A stretch of 64,000 nucleotides of DNA, taken from assembly GCA_000314955.1 (NCBI GenBank), contig BAEM01000042.1, positions 124,001 to 188,000 of the forward strand, read 5' to 3'. The stretch's first letter is position 1; the number at the start of each line of letters is the position of its first letter. The notes below the pieces were generated by a model that saw only the letters and a program-made list of their open reading frames with translations, was not told the DNA's origin and made no database searches. Positions 19,878 to 29,258 of the stretch are shown here, piece by piece. Origin of the DNA: Paraglaciecola chathamensis S18K6 (GTDB lineage Bacteria; Pseudomonadota; Gammaproteobacteria; Enterobacterales; Alteromonadaceae). Made by a program: the position numbers and the translations under genes.

Positions 19878-22800
19878 ATGTTAAAAAATATTCGCCTGCA
19901 TTTAGAAAAAGATGAAGAAAAACAAGCCTTACTTGATGACCAATTGGCAAAAAGTATTGTTAAAAACCGCAACGACAGCTTTAACGCATTTTTGCGGAAC
20001 ATCCCTTCACTTCTTCCTCTGATCAAAGATTCACAACTTTCTAATCTATCTTTATTCATGAATAAATGGGGCGAAACGAATATAGTTGATTATGGGATAG
20101 GCAGAACCTTTTACGGCTTTCATCCAAGCGAAGAGATACAGCAACAGGTTGCACAAACCCTGGACCATTGCCCCTGTGTTGATTTTACTGACACTAAAAA
20201 GAAAACAAATTTAGTTGAAAACTCGGAAGACCCGTTAGATTTTAAACAACTAAAAAGTTTTAAAACCGAGCAAGCCCTTTCCCCAATGCCAGACGAAGTG
20301 GAATGTCTTGTTGTATTAGGGTGTGGTCTTGGTTTGCATATTATTCAGTTGCTTGAAGCGAGAACGATTAAAAACCTGATAGTTTACGAACCTGAACTTC
20401 AGTATTTTCAGTGCTCAACGATGGCCGTATCTTGGGCGGATATCTTTGCGTTAGCCAAAGCAAAAGGCACGGCGCTATTTTTACAAATTGAGAAGGATGG
20501 ACGAGATTTACTAACTGACATCAAGGAGTTAAGGGAACACATTTCGATCGACAGTTTCCATCTCTATAAACATTATAACCAAGAGGTGTTTGACTCGATA
20601 TACCATGATATCTGTCATCGCAGCTGGGATGATATTAGCAATAGTGGCTTCGGTATTAGCCAACATAAAAGCCACTTAGAATTTGTGCCGTCTTGGGCAC
20701 CTAAATTAGACTTTAATGCGCATAAAAATGTGTCCACTCAAAATAGTTTATTTGAACAAAACTTGTTGGCTTTCAAAAAGTATTTCCCAAATATTTATCA
20801 GCAATATAAAGATTATACACCGCAGATTTGGCTACCGATCCAAAACCAAAACCAAGAAATCAGTGTTGTAAAAAGTGTCGGGCTGCACCCGTGGTACGGC
20901 AGTTCACCAAAGCAAGATTGTGAATGGAACTTTGAAAATTTTAATGAACAACCGAACAAAGACGGTCTTGTGCTTGGCTATAAGGGAACCAAACTCGCTC
21001 ATTACCTTCATTACCAGTTCGTCAATGAAACCCAAGAGTTGCTAAAAGAAGCAGAAGAAGACGTCGGTGAACTACCAGATACAATAGCCTCTATCATTAT
21101 GTTTGGGTTGGGGGTTGGCTATCAGCTCGAAAAGCTACTGGACGAACATACGGTAGAAAAACTATTTGTGTGTGAGCCAAACCCTGACTTCTTTTACGCA
21201 TCCTTATTCGCCATAGATTGGCAAACAATTTTCGAAAAAATAGAAGCCAGTGACACGCGAATTTACCTAAACGTAGGTGATGACGGTACGCACTTATTTA
21301 ACGACTTATTAAATCAGTTTCACTCCATTGGCCCCTACATTTTAAATAATACCTACTTCTATCAAAGCTACTACAACGCCTCACTTAATAGCGCCATAGC
21401 GCAGCTTAGAGAACAACTACAAGTGGTTATCTCTATGGGGGAGTACTTCGATCACGCCTACTATGGGATCGAGCATATGAAAGAAGGGTTCAGGCGCGAT
21501 TACCCGGTATTAATGAATAACCCGTCGCAATACCTAAACTATAAGGATAAAGAAGTACCTGTGTTTATCATAGGGAATGGCCCGTCTTTAGATATGTCGA
21601 TCGAAGCCATTAAAGAATGGCGCGAGCAAGTGATAGTTATTAGCTGCGGCACTGCCCTTCAAGCCTTGTATAAAAACGGTATCACGCCAGATTTCCATGC
21701 CGAAATAGAACAAAATCGCAGCACCTATGATTGGCCTGTGCTAATTGGTGATTTGGGCTATTTAAAAGAAATAACGCTTATTTCCTGTAACGGGATTCAC
21801 CCAGATACCTGCGAACTATACAAAGATGTACTCGTTGCATTTAAAGAAGGTGAATCATCAACAGTTTCAGCCCTTAGCGTATTAGGTAAACAGCACTTTG
21901 AAGTGCTTCAGCAATCCTTCCCCACTGTTAGTAATTTCGTTACCAATATTATTAGCGTTCTGGGCTTTAACCATATTTACCTGATGGGAGTTGATTTAGG
22001 CTTTGTTGATGTAAACCATCATCACTCGAAGTCTTCTGGCTATTACCAAGAAGATGGCAAAGAAACCTACGACTACTCGACCGCTAATATCACCTCTCTC
22101 GTTGTTCCTGGTAATTTTAGGCCTAGGGTAAATACTAAGCATGAGTTTAAAGTATCACGGCAGATCATTGAGCAAGTCACCCACCGAAAGCCGAAGGAAC
22201 AAACGTTCTACAATTGTAGCGACGGGGCGAGAATCAAAGGAACAACCCCACTTGAGATCGATAATCTACTCATCATGGCGAGCAATGGTGAGCGCGACCA
22301 AGCGTTAGCGAGTTTAAAAAACAAGGCGTTTTCAACCAAACACAGTACACACTTTATTGAAAAATACGAAAAGCAGTTTTCACATGATTTACTGCTTGAA
22401 GAAATGCAGCAGTTGCAGAACTTAGTCGAACAGGAAATTTCGGCACCTGAAGATATTAGTAACTTAATTAATAGTCAGAAGGAGTTGTTGTTTGACTCAT
22501 ATCAGTCGGGCCGCTCACTGCTGTTTTATTACATGTATGGGACTGTGAATTATGCGAATGCTGTGTTTACAAAACTTTCTAACTCAAACCCAGAAAACGT
22601 CTCTGCTAATGGCCTTGCAATAGAATCCATAAGTAAATGGCTAGTCACACTTAAAAATATTAAAATATTTCTTGCAAATAAATATAACTTACAAAACTAT
22701 GATTCTTCCGCCTTTAATGTTCATATAAGAGAAGAGGCTTTTTTATCTGATAAAATAAAAAACCGCTCTATGTTACTTGTTTCTAAAAATGAAAAGTTTA

Positions 22801-23405
22801 GAAAATATGCGGCTTGGGTTTTAGAAAACTACTTTCCGTTTATTAAGGATATCAAGATAACGGATAAAATAACCAAGGCTATATCGGCAATACCGTTTGA
22901 TTATGTTCTCTATCATGAATATGAAAAAGAACATTTAGTGAATGGGATCAGCTGCACGTTGTGCATCATTGACTCTAATGATGTTTCTATTATAGAACAA
23001 GCGCATGATATAAGTTACTTTACGATTCCAAAAATAAAAAGCTTAAGCGTGATCAACAACTTACCCTCCACAGTGTACATGGCAATCCGCGCCTGTGTAA
23101 GCATACAAAAGCCATCTTTTATCATACCTAAGCTAACAGCCTCGGATAGATCAATATTTAATGATAACCTTGTCTACACAATTCCTCAGGGCTACTTTTC
23201 TTACGACTACCAGCACTTTTTATGTATTTTTCACAATAAAAACGTTGAAGTTTTAGCTAATAACACTGGTACTAGAGGTCGAGTAATATTGGATAATATA
23301 AAAATGAAAAATATATTACTCAATGTCAAAACGCAAATAGAGCTTGAAAGCTTAATTGAGACTCAAAGAAGAGTATTAAATAACACTACCTCTCTAAACC
23401 AATAA
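19878..23405 (+). CDS. maf: Maf-type flagellin glycosyltransferase (DUF115), 1175 aa
   Basis: Maf proteins transfer pseudaminic or legionaminic acid to flagellin in the cytoplasm. The DUF115 core begins near residue 560 with FIIGNGPSLDMSIEAIKEW and continues with ISCGTALQALYKNGITPDFH and YLMGVDLGFVD. Ahead of it are two similar Rossmann-like segments (about residues 140-270 around VVLGCGLGLHIIQLLEA, and 400-530 around IMFGLGVGYQLEKLLDE), apparently an internal duplication, which makes the protein much longer than usual Maf proteins. The C-terminal 300 residues are not recognised and are visibly A+T-rich. It is on the opposite strand from the pse genes. Confidence 0.88.
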   Translation: MLKNIRLHLEKDEEKQALLDDQLAKSIVKNRNDSFNAFLRNIPSLLPLIKDSQLSNLSLFMNKWGETNIVDYGIGRTFYGFHPSEEIQQQVAQTLDHCPCVDFTDTKKKTNLVENSEDPLDFKQLKSFKTEQALSPMPDEVECLVVLGCGLGLHIIQLLEARTIKNLIVYEPELQYFQCSTMAVSWADIFALAKAKGTALFLQIEKDGRDLLTDIKELREHISIDSFHLYKHYNQEVFDSIYHDICHRSWDDISNSGFGISQHKSHLEFVPSWAPKLDFNAHKNVSTQNSLFEQNLLAFKKYFPNIYQQYKDYTPQIWLPIQNQNQEISVVKSVGLHPWYGSSPKQDCEWNFENFNEQPNKDGLVLGYKGTKLAHYLHYQFVNETQELLKEAEEDVGELPDTIASIIMFGLGVGYQLEKLLDEHTVEKLFVCEPNPDFFYASLFAIDWQTIFEKIEASDTRIYLNVGDDGTHLFNDLLNQFHSIGPYILNNTYFYQSYYNASLNSAIAQLREQLQVVISMGEYFDHAYYGIEHMKEGFRRDYPVLMNNPSQYLNYKDKEVPVFIIGNGPSLDMSIEAIKEWREQVIVISCGTALQALYKNGITPDFHAEIEQNRSTYDWPVLIGDLGYLKEITLISCNGIHPDTCELYKDVLVAFKEGESSTVSALSVLGKQHFEVLQQSFPTVSNFVTNIISVLGFNHIYLMGVDLGFVDVNHHHSKSSGYYQEDGKETYDYSTANITSLVVPGNFRPRVNTKHEFKVSRQIIEQVTHRKPKEQTFYNCSDGARIKGTTPLEIDNLLIMASNGERDQALASLKNKAFSTKHSTHFIEKYEKQFSHDLLLEEMQQLQNLVEQEISAPEDISNLINSQKELLFDSYQSGRSLLFYYMYGTVNYANAVFTKLSNSNPENVSANGLAIESISKWLVTLKNIKIFLANKYNLQNYDSSAFNVHIREEAFLSDKIKNRSMLLVSKNEKFRKYAAWVLENYFPFIKDIKITDKITKAISAIPFDYVLYHEYEKEHLVNGISCTLCIIDSNDVSIIEQAHDISYFTIPKIKSLSVINNLPSTVYMAIRACVSIQKPSFIIPKLTASDRSIFNDNLVYTIPQGYFSYDYQHFLCIFHNKNVEVLANNTGTRGRVILDNIKMKNILLNVKTQIELESLIETQRRVLNNTTSLNQ

Positions 23406-23460
23406 ATCGTATGACTAAAAATACGATTTCATTTCAAATGGTAAAATAAAAGAGCATAGC

Positions 23461-24372
23461 ATGAAAAATATTCTTATTTATGGAACATCAAATAAGGCGC
23501 TCCGTGAGTTGCCGGCGATATTAATGTCATACACCTTAATAGGTTTTGTAGACAGCGACATCCAAAAACAACGTAGAAAACTATTTGGATTACCTATCTA
23601 TCATTTCAATGACATACAGAATCTCGATTTTGAACTAATTATAATTTGTAGCGAATTTTCTTTAGAAATAGAACAAACTTTAAAGTCGTTGGGCATCACT
23701 AATTTTATAAATTCAGACGACATTTCCAATGTACAAGAAAATGCTGCGGAGATAGAAGATTATCGGCAGAAATTACGAGAAAAGGTAGTAAATATAATTC
23801 CGAAAATACCGCTTTCAACAAAACATATTGAAAATTGCCAAATGTTAACTGATCGGAAAAAGTTGCTTGAGCTTTTACCAAAAAATGGGATGGTCGCAGA
23901 ACTTGGTGTCGCTGCGGGCTGTTTTTCTTCAGACATACTTAATTATAATAAGCCCAAGCAGTTGCACCTTATCGACATTTGGGGCTCCGATAGATATAAC
24001 GAAGGTTTGTTAGATAATATTAAAAAGATATTTGTTCAAGAAATTTCGTCAAAAAAAGTACTTATACATCGAAAACTCTCTCATCACGCCGCTTTAGATT
24101 TCCCAGATGAATTTTTTGATTGGGTTTATATTGATACCACTCACAGCTATGCACAAACAAAATTAGAACTCGAACTGTACGCTCCAAAAATAAAGTCTGG
24201 AGGGATCATAGCTGGACATGATTACATTATGGGAAACTGGGGGAAATCCTTTAAATATGGCGTGATTGAGGCAGTTCATGAGTTTTGCGCTACACATAAT
24301 TACGAATTTAAATATCTGACTATGGACTTGTCAGAGAACCAGAGTTTTGCCATAAAAAAAATAGGGAAGTAG
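23461..24372 (+). CDS. two-domain protein: nucleotide-binding module plus SAM methyltransferase
   Basis: The 303-aa product has an N-terminal Rossmann-like module (KNILIYGTSNKALRELPAIL, then GFVDSD), like the N-terminal domain of PglD/NeuD proteins, and a C-terminal class I methyltransferase (about residues 125-300) with ELGVAAGCFSSDIL and the acidic DWVYIDTTHSY and GGIIAGHDY motifs of the Methyltransf_24 type. It follows maf by 55 bases on the plus strand, so glycan or flagellin methylation is likely, but the substrate is unknown. Confidence 0.72.
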   Translation: MKNILIYGTSNKALRELPAILMSYTLIGFVDSDIQKQRRKLFGLPIYHFNDIQNLDFELIIICSEFSLEIEQTLKSLGITNFINSDDISNVQENAAEIEDYRQKLREKVVNIIPKIPLSTKHIENCQMLTDRKKLLELLPKNGMVAELGVAAGCFSSDILNYNKPKQLHLIDIWGSDRYNEGLLDNIKKIFVQEISSKKVLIHRKLSHHAALDFPDEFFDWVYIDTTHSYAQTKLELELYAPKIKSGGIIAGHDYIMGNWGKSFKYGVIEAVHEFCATHNYEFKYLTMDLSENQSFAIKKIGK

Positions 24373-24383
24373 CTAAATGTTTT

Positions 24384-25520
24384 CTACTTTGATTCTTCTA
24401 ATATATTCACTAGAGTTTTAACAATGTAGTTTTGCTGTTCGTCTTCTAGTCCTACCCATAAAGGGAGACGAATAAGTTGCTTAGAACGAGAATTAGTAAC
24501 AGACATATCGGTTGCAACTCGTCCAAATTTTTTACCCGCAGGAGATGAGTGTAAAGGAACGTAATGGAACACTGCATTAATTCCACGCTCAAACAAAGCC
24601 TTAAGCACATAATTCCGTTCAAATTGCTCAGCTAGAACTACATAATACATATGGGCATTGTGTTGGCAATAATCTGGAATAGTGGGACGAATGATTAATT
24701 TATTTATTTCAGCAGCCCTAAGAAGTGCATGATATTTCAGCCAGCTCTCCATTCTACTGTCTTGGATGAATTTAGAATTTTCTAATTGAGCCCACAAAAA
24801 CGCAGCAGTTAGTTCGCCGGGTAAAAATGAAGACCCTTTCTCGCGCCACGTATATTTATCAACCTCTCCGCGAAAAAAGCGACTTCTATCCGTTCCTTTC
24901 TCTCTAATCATTTCTGCCATTAACAAAAGTTCATCTTGATTAATTAAAAGCGCTCCCCCTTCTCCAGATATCAAATTTTTAGTTTCATGAAAACTATAGG
25001 CTCCTAATGTGCCTATCGTTCCAAGCGCTTGGCCTTTATACGTCGATGATATGCCTTGCGCCGCATCTTCAACGACAGCTATTCCGTATTTTTTCGCAAT
25101 ATCGTTAATTACATCCATGTTGCAACTCACCCCAGCGTAATGCACAGGGACAATAGCTTTTGTTTTAGCGGTAATAGCACTCTCGAGCAATTTTTCGTTC
25201 AAATTCAAAGTATCAGGGCGAATATCAACAAAAACAGGGATCGCCCCCCTAATAACAAATGCATTGGCTGTTGAAACAAAAGTATATGAAGGCATAATCA
25301 CCTCATCACCTGAGCTAATGCCAAGCAGCAATGCCGACATTTCTAAAGCAGCGGTACACGAGTGAGTGAGTAAAGCGCTTTTACAGCCCGTATATTCTTC
25401 GAGCCAAAGATGGCATTTATCTGTAAATGGACCATCACCTGCTAACTTACAGTTAGCATGACTTTCAGCAATATAGGCCAGCTCTTTACCGGTCATGTAT
25501 GGTTTATTGAAAGGAATCAT
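24384..25520 (-). CDS. WecE/RffA-like sugar aminotransferase
   Basis: This is a PLP-dependent DegT/DnrJ/EryC1 aminotransferase, closest in look to dTDP-4-amino-4,6-dideoxygalactose transaminase of enterobacterial common antigen synthesis. The 378-aa protein starts MIPFNKPYMTGKELAYI and has the substrate/cofactor region HSCTAALEMSALLL, VEDAAQG, and the PLP lysine in YSFHETKNLISGEGGAL. It overlaps the preceding gene by ATGA. With the WecF-like enzyme at 30001 it suggests a dTDP-4-amino-4,6-dideoxyhexose. The exact sugar (Fuc4N or Qui4N) cannot be read from sequence. Confidence 0.85.
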   Translation of the reverse strand: MIPFNKPYMTGKELAYIAESHANCKLAGDGPFTDKCHLWLEEYTGCKSALLTHSCTAALEMSALLLGISSGDEVIMPSYTFVSTANAFVIRGAIPVFVDIRPDTLNLNEKLLESAITAKTKAIVPVHYAGVSCNMDVINDIAKKYGIAVVEDAAQGISSTYKGQALGTIGTLGAYSFHETKNLISGEGGALLINQDELLLMAEMIREKGTDRSRFFRGEVDKYTWREKGSSFLPGELTAAFLWAQLENSKFIQDSRMESWLKYHALLRAAEINKLIIRPTIPDYCQHNAHMYYVVLAEQFERNYVLKALFERGINAVFHYVPLHSSPAGKKFGRVATDMSVTNSRSKQLIRLPLWVGLEDEQQNYIVKTLVNILEESK

Positions 25521-26443
25521 GAAGAAACCTCCTGCGCTAAACCAAATCCTGTTCGACCGTAATCATTACCGTTGTACAACATATAACGCTGGCCCTTGTG
25601 TTGAAAAACATATGGGTATGCAACCATCTCCGAATCCCATCCATCATTTGACACCTCCAACACCGGACCTTTAGCTCGGTCCCAGTGGATCCCATCATAT
25701 GACTGCGCATAACCAATTCGATAACTTAAATCGACACTACGATAAGAAAACCACATTTTCCATATTCCTTTATCGAATATTACTGAAGGACGAGATATCG
25801 CTATTTCATTGTGATCTAAATAGTCAATCGCAATAACTCCCTGCCTATCCCAATTAATTCCATCCTTAGATTCAGCATATTTAATATGATATCGATGCTC
25901 AGGCTTGCCATTGGATTGCATAAACCATTCTGTACAGGATAAATACCACATTCTCCACTTATTAGCGTTTTTCAATACACAACAACTCGCGCAAAAGTGC
26001 GGTTCAAAAGGTGTTCTATCTACAATTGGGCCGGGCGAATAACGTTTAAAACCTTCTTTATTAGAGTTAATAGACAAACCGATAGAGTTACGAAATGGAA
26101 CGCTAGAGCCTAAATTCCAACCAATATAATAAAAGTACTTATTCCCCTCATGATGGGTAATCCAACTCCCCATAGCCCCACTATCATCAAACTCTCCGAG
26201 TGCACCTGGAGACAAAACGATCGTTGAAGGTTGTTCAATAATGGCATTAGGGGAATTGATATTCATCACAACACTAGTTGTAACACTTCTATGTTTAGCG
26301 TCTCTGGTACTGAAATAGATTCTAAATAAATCCCCTTCAATAAGTTCAGCAATCGGTACCGAGGCATGGGTAGTAGCCCAATCATATTCAGAACTTGGAG
26401 TGTAAACTCTGCCTATTTTAAGCCATTCATTAGCAGATTTCAT
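25517..26443 (-). CDS. GH43-like five-bladed propeller protein
   Basis: The 308-aa protein has repeated blade-like units with SxDGxxW motifs (SKDGINWDR and SYDGIHWDR) and Trp-rich strands such as NKWRMWYLSCTEWF and IWKMWFSYRS. This resembles glycosidase-like proteins of the GH43/GH32 propeller fold that occur in polysaccharide clusters. No signal peptide is seen, so it should act in the cytoplasm. It is embedded between a sugar aminotransferase and an acyltransferase with ATGA overlaps on both sides. Whether it is a hydrolase or a transferase is unknown. Confidence 0.7.
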   Translation of the reverse strand: MKSANEWLKIGRVYTPSSEYDWATTHASVPIAELIEGDLFRIYFSTRDAKHRSVTTSVVMNINSPNAIIEQPSTIVLSPGALGEFDDSGAMGSWITHHEGNKYFYYIGWNLGSSVPFRNSIGLSINSNKEGFKRYSPGPIVDRTPFEPHFCASCCVLKNANKWRMWYLSCTEWFMQSNGKPEHRYHIKYAESKDGINWDRQGVIAIDYLDHNEIAISRPSVIFDKGIWKMWFSYRSVDLSYRIGYAQSYDGIHWDRAKGPVLEVSNDGWDSEMVAYPYVFQHKGQRYMLYNGNDYGRTGFGLAQEVSS

Positions 26444-27105
26444 ATGCTTCGAATTGCAGAACTTTTTGCTTTAGACGGAACACCTCTTGACCCTTTGTAT
26501 ACACTTTGCGCCTCAGTACTATTCAACAACAGAACGCCGGCGCCGATTATACTCCGAGCACCTACCGTAATATGGTCTCTCAAGGTGGCATTGACACCAA
26601 TAAAACACTGCTCTTCGATCTTAACTCCACCTGACACAACTATTTGAGACGCTAAGAAACAATGACGATCAATCGTCGAGTGATGACCAATATGATTACC
26701 ACTCCAAAGCGTCACATTATCTTCAATTTTAACAAACGGTTGAATAGTGTTGTCTTCCAAAATGAAACAATTTCTACCTATACATCCATCATTCAAAACA
26801 GTCGCGTGAGAACTGACATAACTGACTAATTCATAGCCCCTAGCAAGTGCCTCTTCAAACTTATTTTTTCTAATTTGATTTAGTTTCGAATAGCTAAGCG
26901 CGATAAATAAAGAATATTTTGAAGTGGGATATTTAGTTTCCAATGTTTCAAAAGGAACTACAGGCAATGAACAAAATGTGTCTTCTTCAAGAAACTGTTC
27001 ATCAACAGTAAAAGCAGCAATCTCATAATTAGAATCATTTGTAAAATAATAATGTGCTAGCTGCGCTATCTCACCTGTGCCAAAAATTATAAGGTTTTTC
27101 TTCAT
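26440..27105 (-). CDS. NeuD/PglD-like sugar O/N-acyltransferase
   Basis: The 221-aa product has an N-terminal nucleotide-binding module (KKNLIIFGTGEIAQLAHYYF) and a C-terminal left-handed beta-helix with hexapeptide repeats (for example IGRNCFILEDNTIQPF and IEEQCFIGVNATLRDHITVG). The active-site His is probably in SGNHIGHHSTI. Such enzymes acylate amino sugars using acyl-CoA; here a 4-amino-sugar from the neighbouring WecE-like aminotransferase is a natural substrate. Overlaps of 4 bases and 1-2 base spacing mark a tight operon. Confidence 0.8.
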   Translation of the reverse strand: MKKNLIIFGTGEIAQLAHYYFTNDSNYEIAAFTVDEQFLEEDTFCSLPVVPFETLETKYPTSKYSLFIALSYSKLNQIRKNKFEEALARGYELVSYVSSHATVLNDGCIGRNCFILEDNTIQPFVKIEDNVTLWSGNHIGHHSTIDRHCFLASQIVVSGGVKIEEQCFIGVNATLRDHITVGARSIIGAGVLLLNSTEAQSVYKGSRGVPSKAKSSAIRSI

Positions 27106-27106
27106 G

Positions 27107-27778
27107 TTACTTCCTCACAATTATTGTAAATTCATACAGCTCATAGTCATGCAGTAGAGCAACATTTCGAGAGTAGTTATTTTTACAATATTCGAAAAAA
27201 AAGCACGGATTGGCATAGTACAAGTGTGCTTTCATTTTAGGTGCATCCGAAAACGTAGTTAAGCAATTAAATGCAAACCCTTTTTTGCTATATTGGTTAA
27301 TATTATCCAAGGTTGTAATGATATGCTCTCGCCACTTAGCACTAGAATTTGTTTGCCTAACATTAAAAATACCGCTGGCAACCGTAAAATCGACATTTTC
27401 AAGAAGAGCTGAAGATTCAATAAATTTGGCAGTTGCTGGATCCCCGTGTAGTTTCCTAGCAGAGTTCAACATATTAGAAGAAATATCATAGCCGTAATAT
27501 TTAACCCCCTTGAAGTTCTCTTTTAGATAAGTATTTAATGCTCCATAACCACAACCTAAATCAGCAATAGAGAAAGCGGTTTGCCCAGACATTAACTTTG
27601 AGAGTTGTTCAAACCTCAGAAGTTGACTTTCAGAACCATTCCAATCTACACCTAATGGTGACTCACCATGCAAAGCTATCTTTTCATCATAATAGGTGAC
27701 GATCTCATTTAGCTCTTTCTTAATAACTGACGCTATTTTATCCTGACCAACATCGACTGAGTCGTTAGTTTTTCTCAT
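27107..27778 (-). CDS. class I SAM-dependent methyltransferase
   Basis: The 223-aa product has the SAM-binding motif I IADLGCGYGALNTYL and a following acidic residue in YYGYDIS. A GIFNVRQ segment follows, as in trans-aconitate-type methyltransferases. The ATG at 27778 is preferred over an in-frame start at 27808, since it overlaps the stop of the FkbM gene as TAATG. The substrate is unknown, probably a sugar or its acyl group. Confidence 0.75.
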   Translation of the reverse strand: MRKTNDSVDVGQDKIASVIKKELNEIVTYYDEKIALHGESPLGVDWNGSESQLLRFEQLSKLMSGQTAFSIADLGCGYGALNTYLKENFKGVKYYGYDISSNMLNSARKLHGDPATAKFIESSALLENVDFTVASGIFNVRQTNSSAKWREHIITTLDNINQYSKKGFAFNCLTTFSDAPKMKAHLYYANPCFFFEYCKNNYSRNVALLHDYELYEFTIIVRK

Positions 27779-28488
27779 TATTTCTTTATCCACAAGCCTT
27801 CTCCCCACGCAGGAAAACAGCGATCGTCTTCATAAAGTTCATGATATATTGTGAAGTGTCGGAAAAACCCCCTATCAGTCAGTAGTGCTTCAATCTCATG
27901 CTCTAACGCACCACCTTTATAATTTTCAATTAGATTAACTTCACAAATTACCGCATTTACCTGCTCCAATAGAAGTGTCGCACCTTCTAGAGCCATTAGC
28001 TCAGCACCTTGAATATCAAGACAGAGCAGACTGTTGTTCAGTTCAATTGCTAAATCGTTAGCCAGTTCATCCAATGTTGATGTTTCAACCTGAACTTTTC
28101 TACTTGAATTAAAAACAGGCACTATTTCACCGAGTCGTTTCAACTCGAGCAAGCTCGAAGATTCTACGCTTCCTTTTTCAGTCTGATGAATAGTGAATTC
28201 AGCAACGCCTTTAACATTACTAATCGCTCTATGTATAATGCTAACCTGTGGCACATTTTCAAAATCCACACGGAGTCTAGCGACCAAATCTGGGTTTGCC
28301 TCAATAAGGCATACCCTATTAAATCCGTATTTCAAATAAAAAGGGACCTCCTCTCCAGTGTGTGCTCCAACATGGATTACAACTTTGGCTTTACTGTCTG
28401 AAAAATTTTTAGGCAAACCTACAGTCAACTGTTGCAACATCAAAGTAACTGACTGCTCATGATCATCCGGCAATATTACTGAATTCAT
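27778..28488 (-). CDS. FkbM-family methyltransferase
   Basis: FkbM-type enzymes O-methylate sugars and other hydroxyls. The 236-aa protein has VVIHVGAHTGEEVPFYLKYG with the acidic CLIEANPDLVARL, and the family region LLCLDIQGAELMALEGA. It starts directly after the stop of the oxygenase gene (TAG then ATG), so its translation may depend on that upstream gene being read in frame. Confidence 0.82.
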   Translation of the reverse strand: MNSVILPDDHEQSVTLMLQQLTVGLPKNFSDSKAKVVIHVGAHTGEEVPFYLKYGFNRVCLIEANPDLVARLRVDFENVPQVSIIHRAISNVKGVAEFTIHQTEKGSVESSSLLELKRLGEIVPVFNSSRKVQVETSTLDELANDLAIELNNSLLCLDIQGAELMALEGATLLLEQVNAVICEVNLIENYKGGALEHEIEALLTDRGFFRHFTIYHELYEDDRCFPAWGEGLWIKK

Positions 28489-29258
28489 CTAGGGCGTACC
28501 TACATTTACTGAAATTGGCTTACCATAACCGTCTTTTTTGAGATCAGAATCAATGATGATTGGCATGATTATCCAACGGCCGTCATCTTTAGACCAATCT
28601 AGCTCACACTCAGGATCGATTGCTTCAACACCATGCTTTATCCCAGGAGACATAACGATTAAATCCCCCTTATTTGTCATACCATCTAAATAGACTTTGC
28701 CAGTTTCACTTGTATTTATATATAAACCGCCTGAGCGATAATCTTTATTAGGGACACTTGCTTGAATAATTGTTTGAATCTTGGCATAAGGACTAACAGG
28801 ATCAATATGCTCTTTCTGCCCCCCCCCCCTCGAGGGTATTGATGTACTAATACCCTTGCAATTGGACCTGTGGACGGTATGTTATTCAAAAAATCCATAT
28901 CAATGTTATTAGAATCGACCAACACAGATTTCATATTGAAGATATTTGAGAAAAAATTAAATAAGCTGTGGTTGCCATTCCACCGATGAAAATAATAAGC
29001 GTGTTGAATAGATTGCACATGAGCCTTAGGATAATTATTGTGCAGTCTATGGTAATCTGGACAATCATCGACGCATGGGTACCAAGCTGGCTCAATTTCG
29101 TTTGAAAATTCGAGACAAATTTGTTTAATTTTGTCAATTTCTCGAACACTGTAATAACCTTTTACAATGTATATATTTTCATTAATATCTTTGATGAATT
29201 GCGCTGAATTGACCAAGTTATTAAATTCTGGCTTATTCACCAGATGTATTTTTATCAT
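28489..29258 (-). CDS. 2OG-Fe(II) oxygenase-like protein, phase-variable, OFF (poly-G frameshift)
   Basis: Two frames of one gene are joined here. The first runs from ATG 29258 to the poly-G at 28829-28819, then goes out of frame and stops at 28716. The second frame continues to the stop at 28489. Adding one G (or removing two) restores about 256 residues: the join then reads RGGG-QKEHIDP, giving the metal-binding HxD, followed by SGGLYI, the distal His in SPGIKHGVEAI and a following Arg in GRWIIMPII. This set is typical of Fe(II)/2-oxoglutarate oxygenases (inferred from motifs). Start overlaps the WbqC stop by ATGA. A sequencing error in the homopolymer is the main alternative. Confidence 0.75.
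28819..28829 (-). repeat. poly-G(11) contingency tract
   Basis: Eleven consecutive C on the plus strand are eleven G in the coding strand, inside the oxygenase gene. It is the longest G/C homopolymer in the window. Nine or twelve G would keep the frame open; eleven does not. Poly-G tracts of this length are known slippage switches in flagellar glycosylation genes of Campylobacter. Confidence 0.9.

Noticed and set aside
28489-29258. Reading the two pieces (63 and 180 codons) as two separate small genes
   Set aside because: The second piece has no ribosome site and starts inside the motif region; the frames join at a homopolymer and give one coherent 2OG oxygenase sequence.
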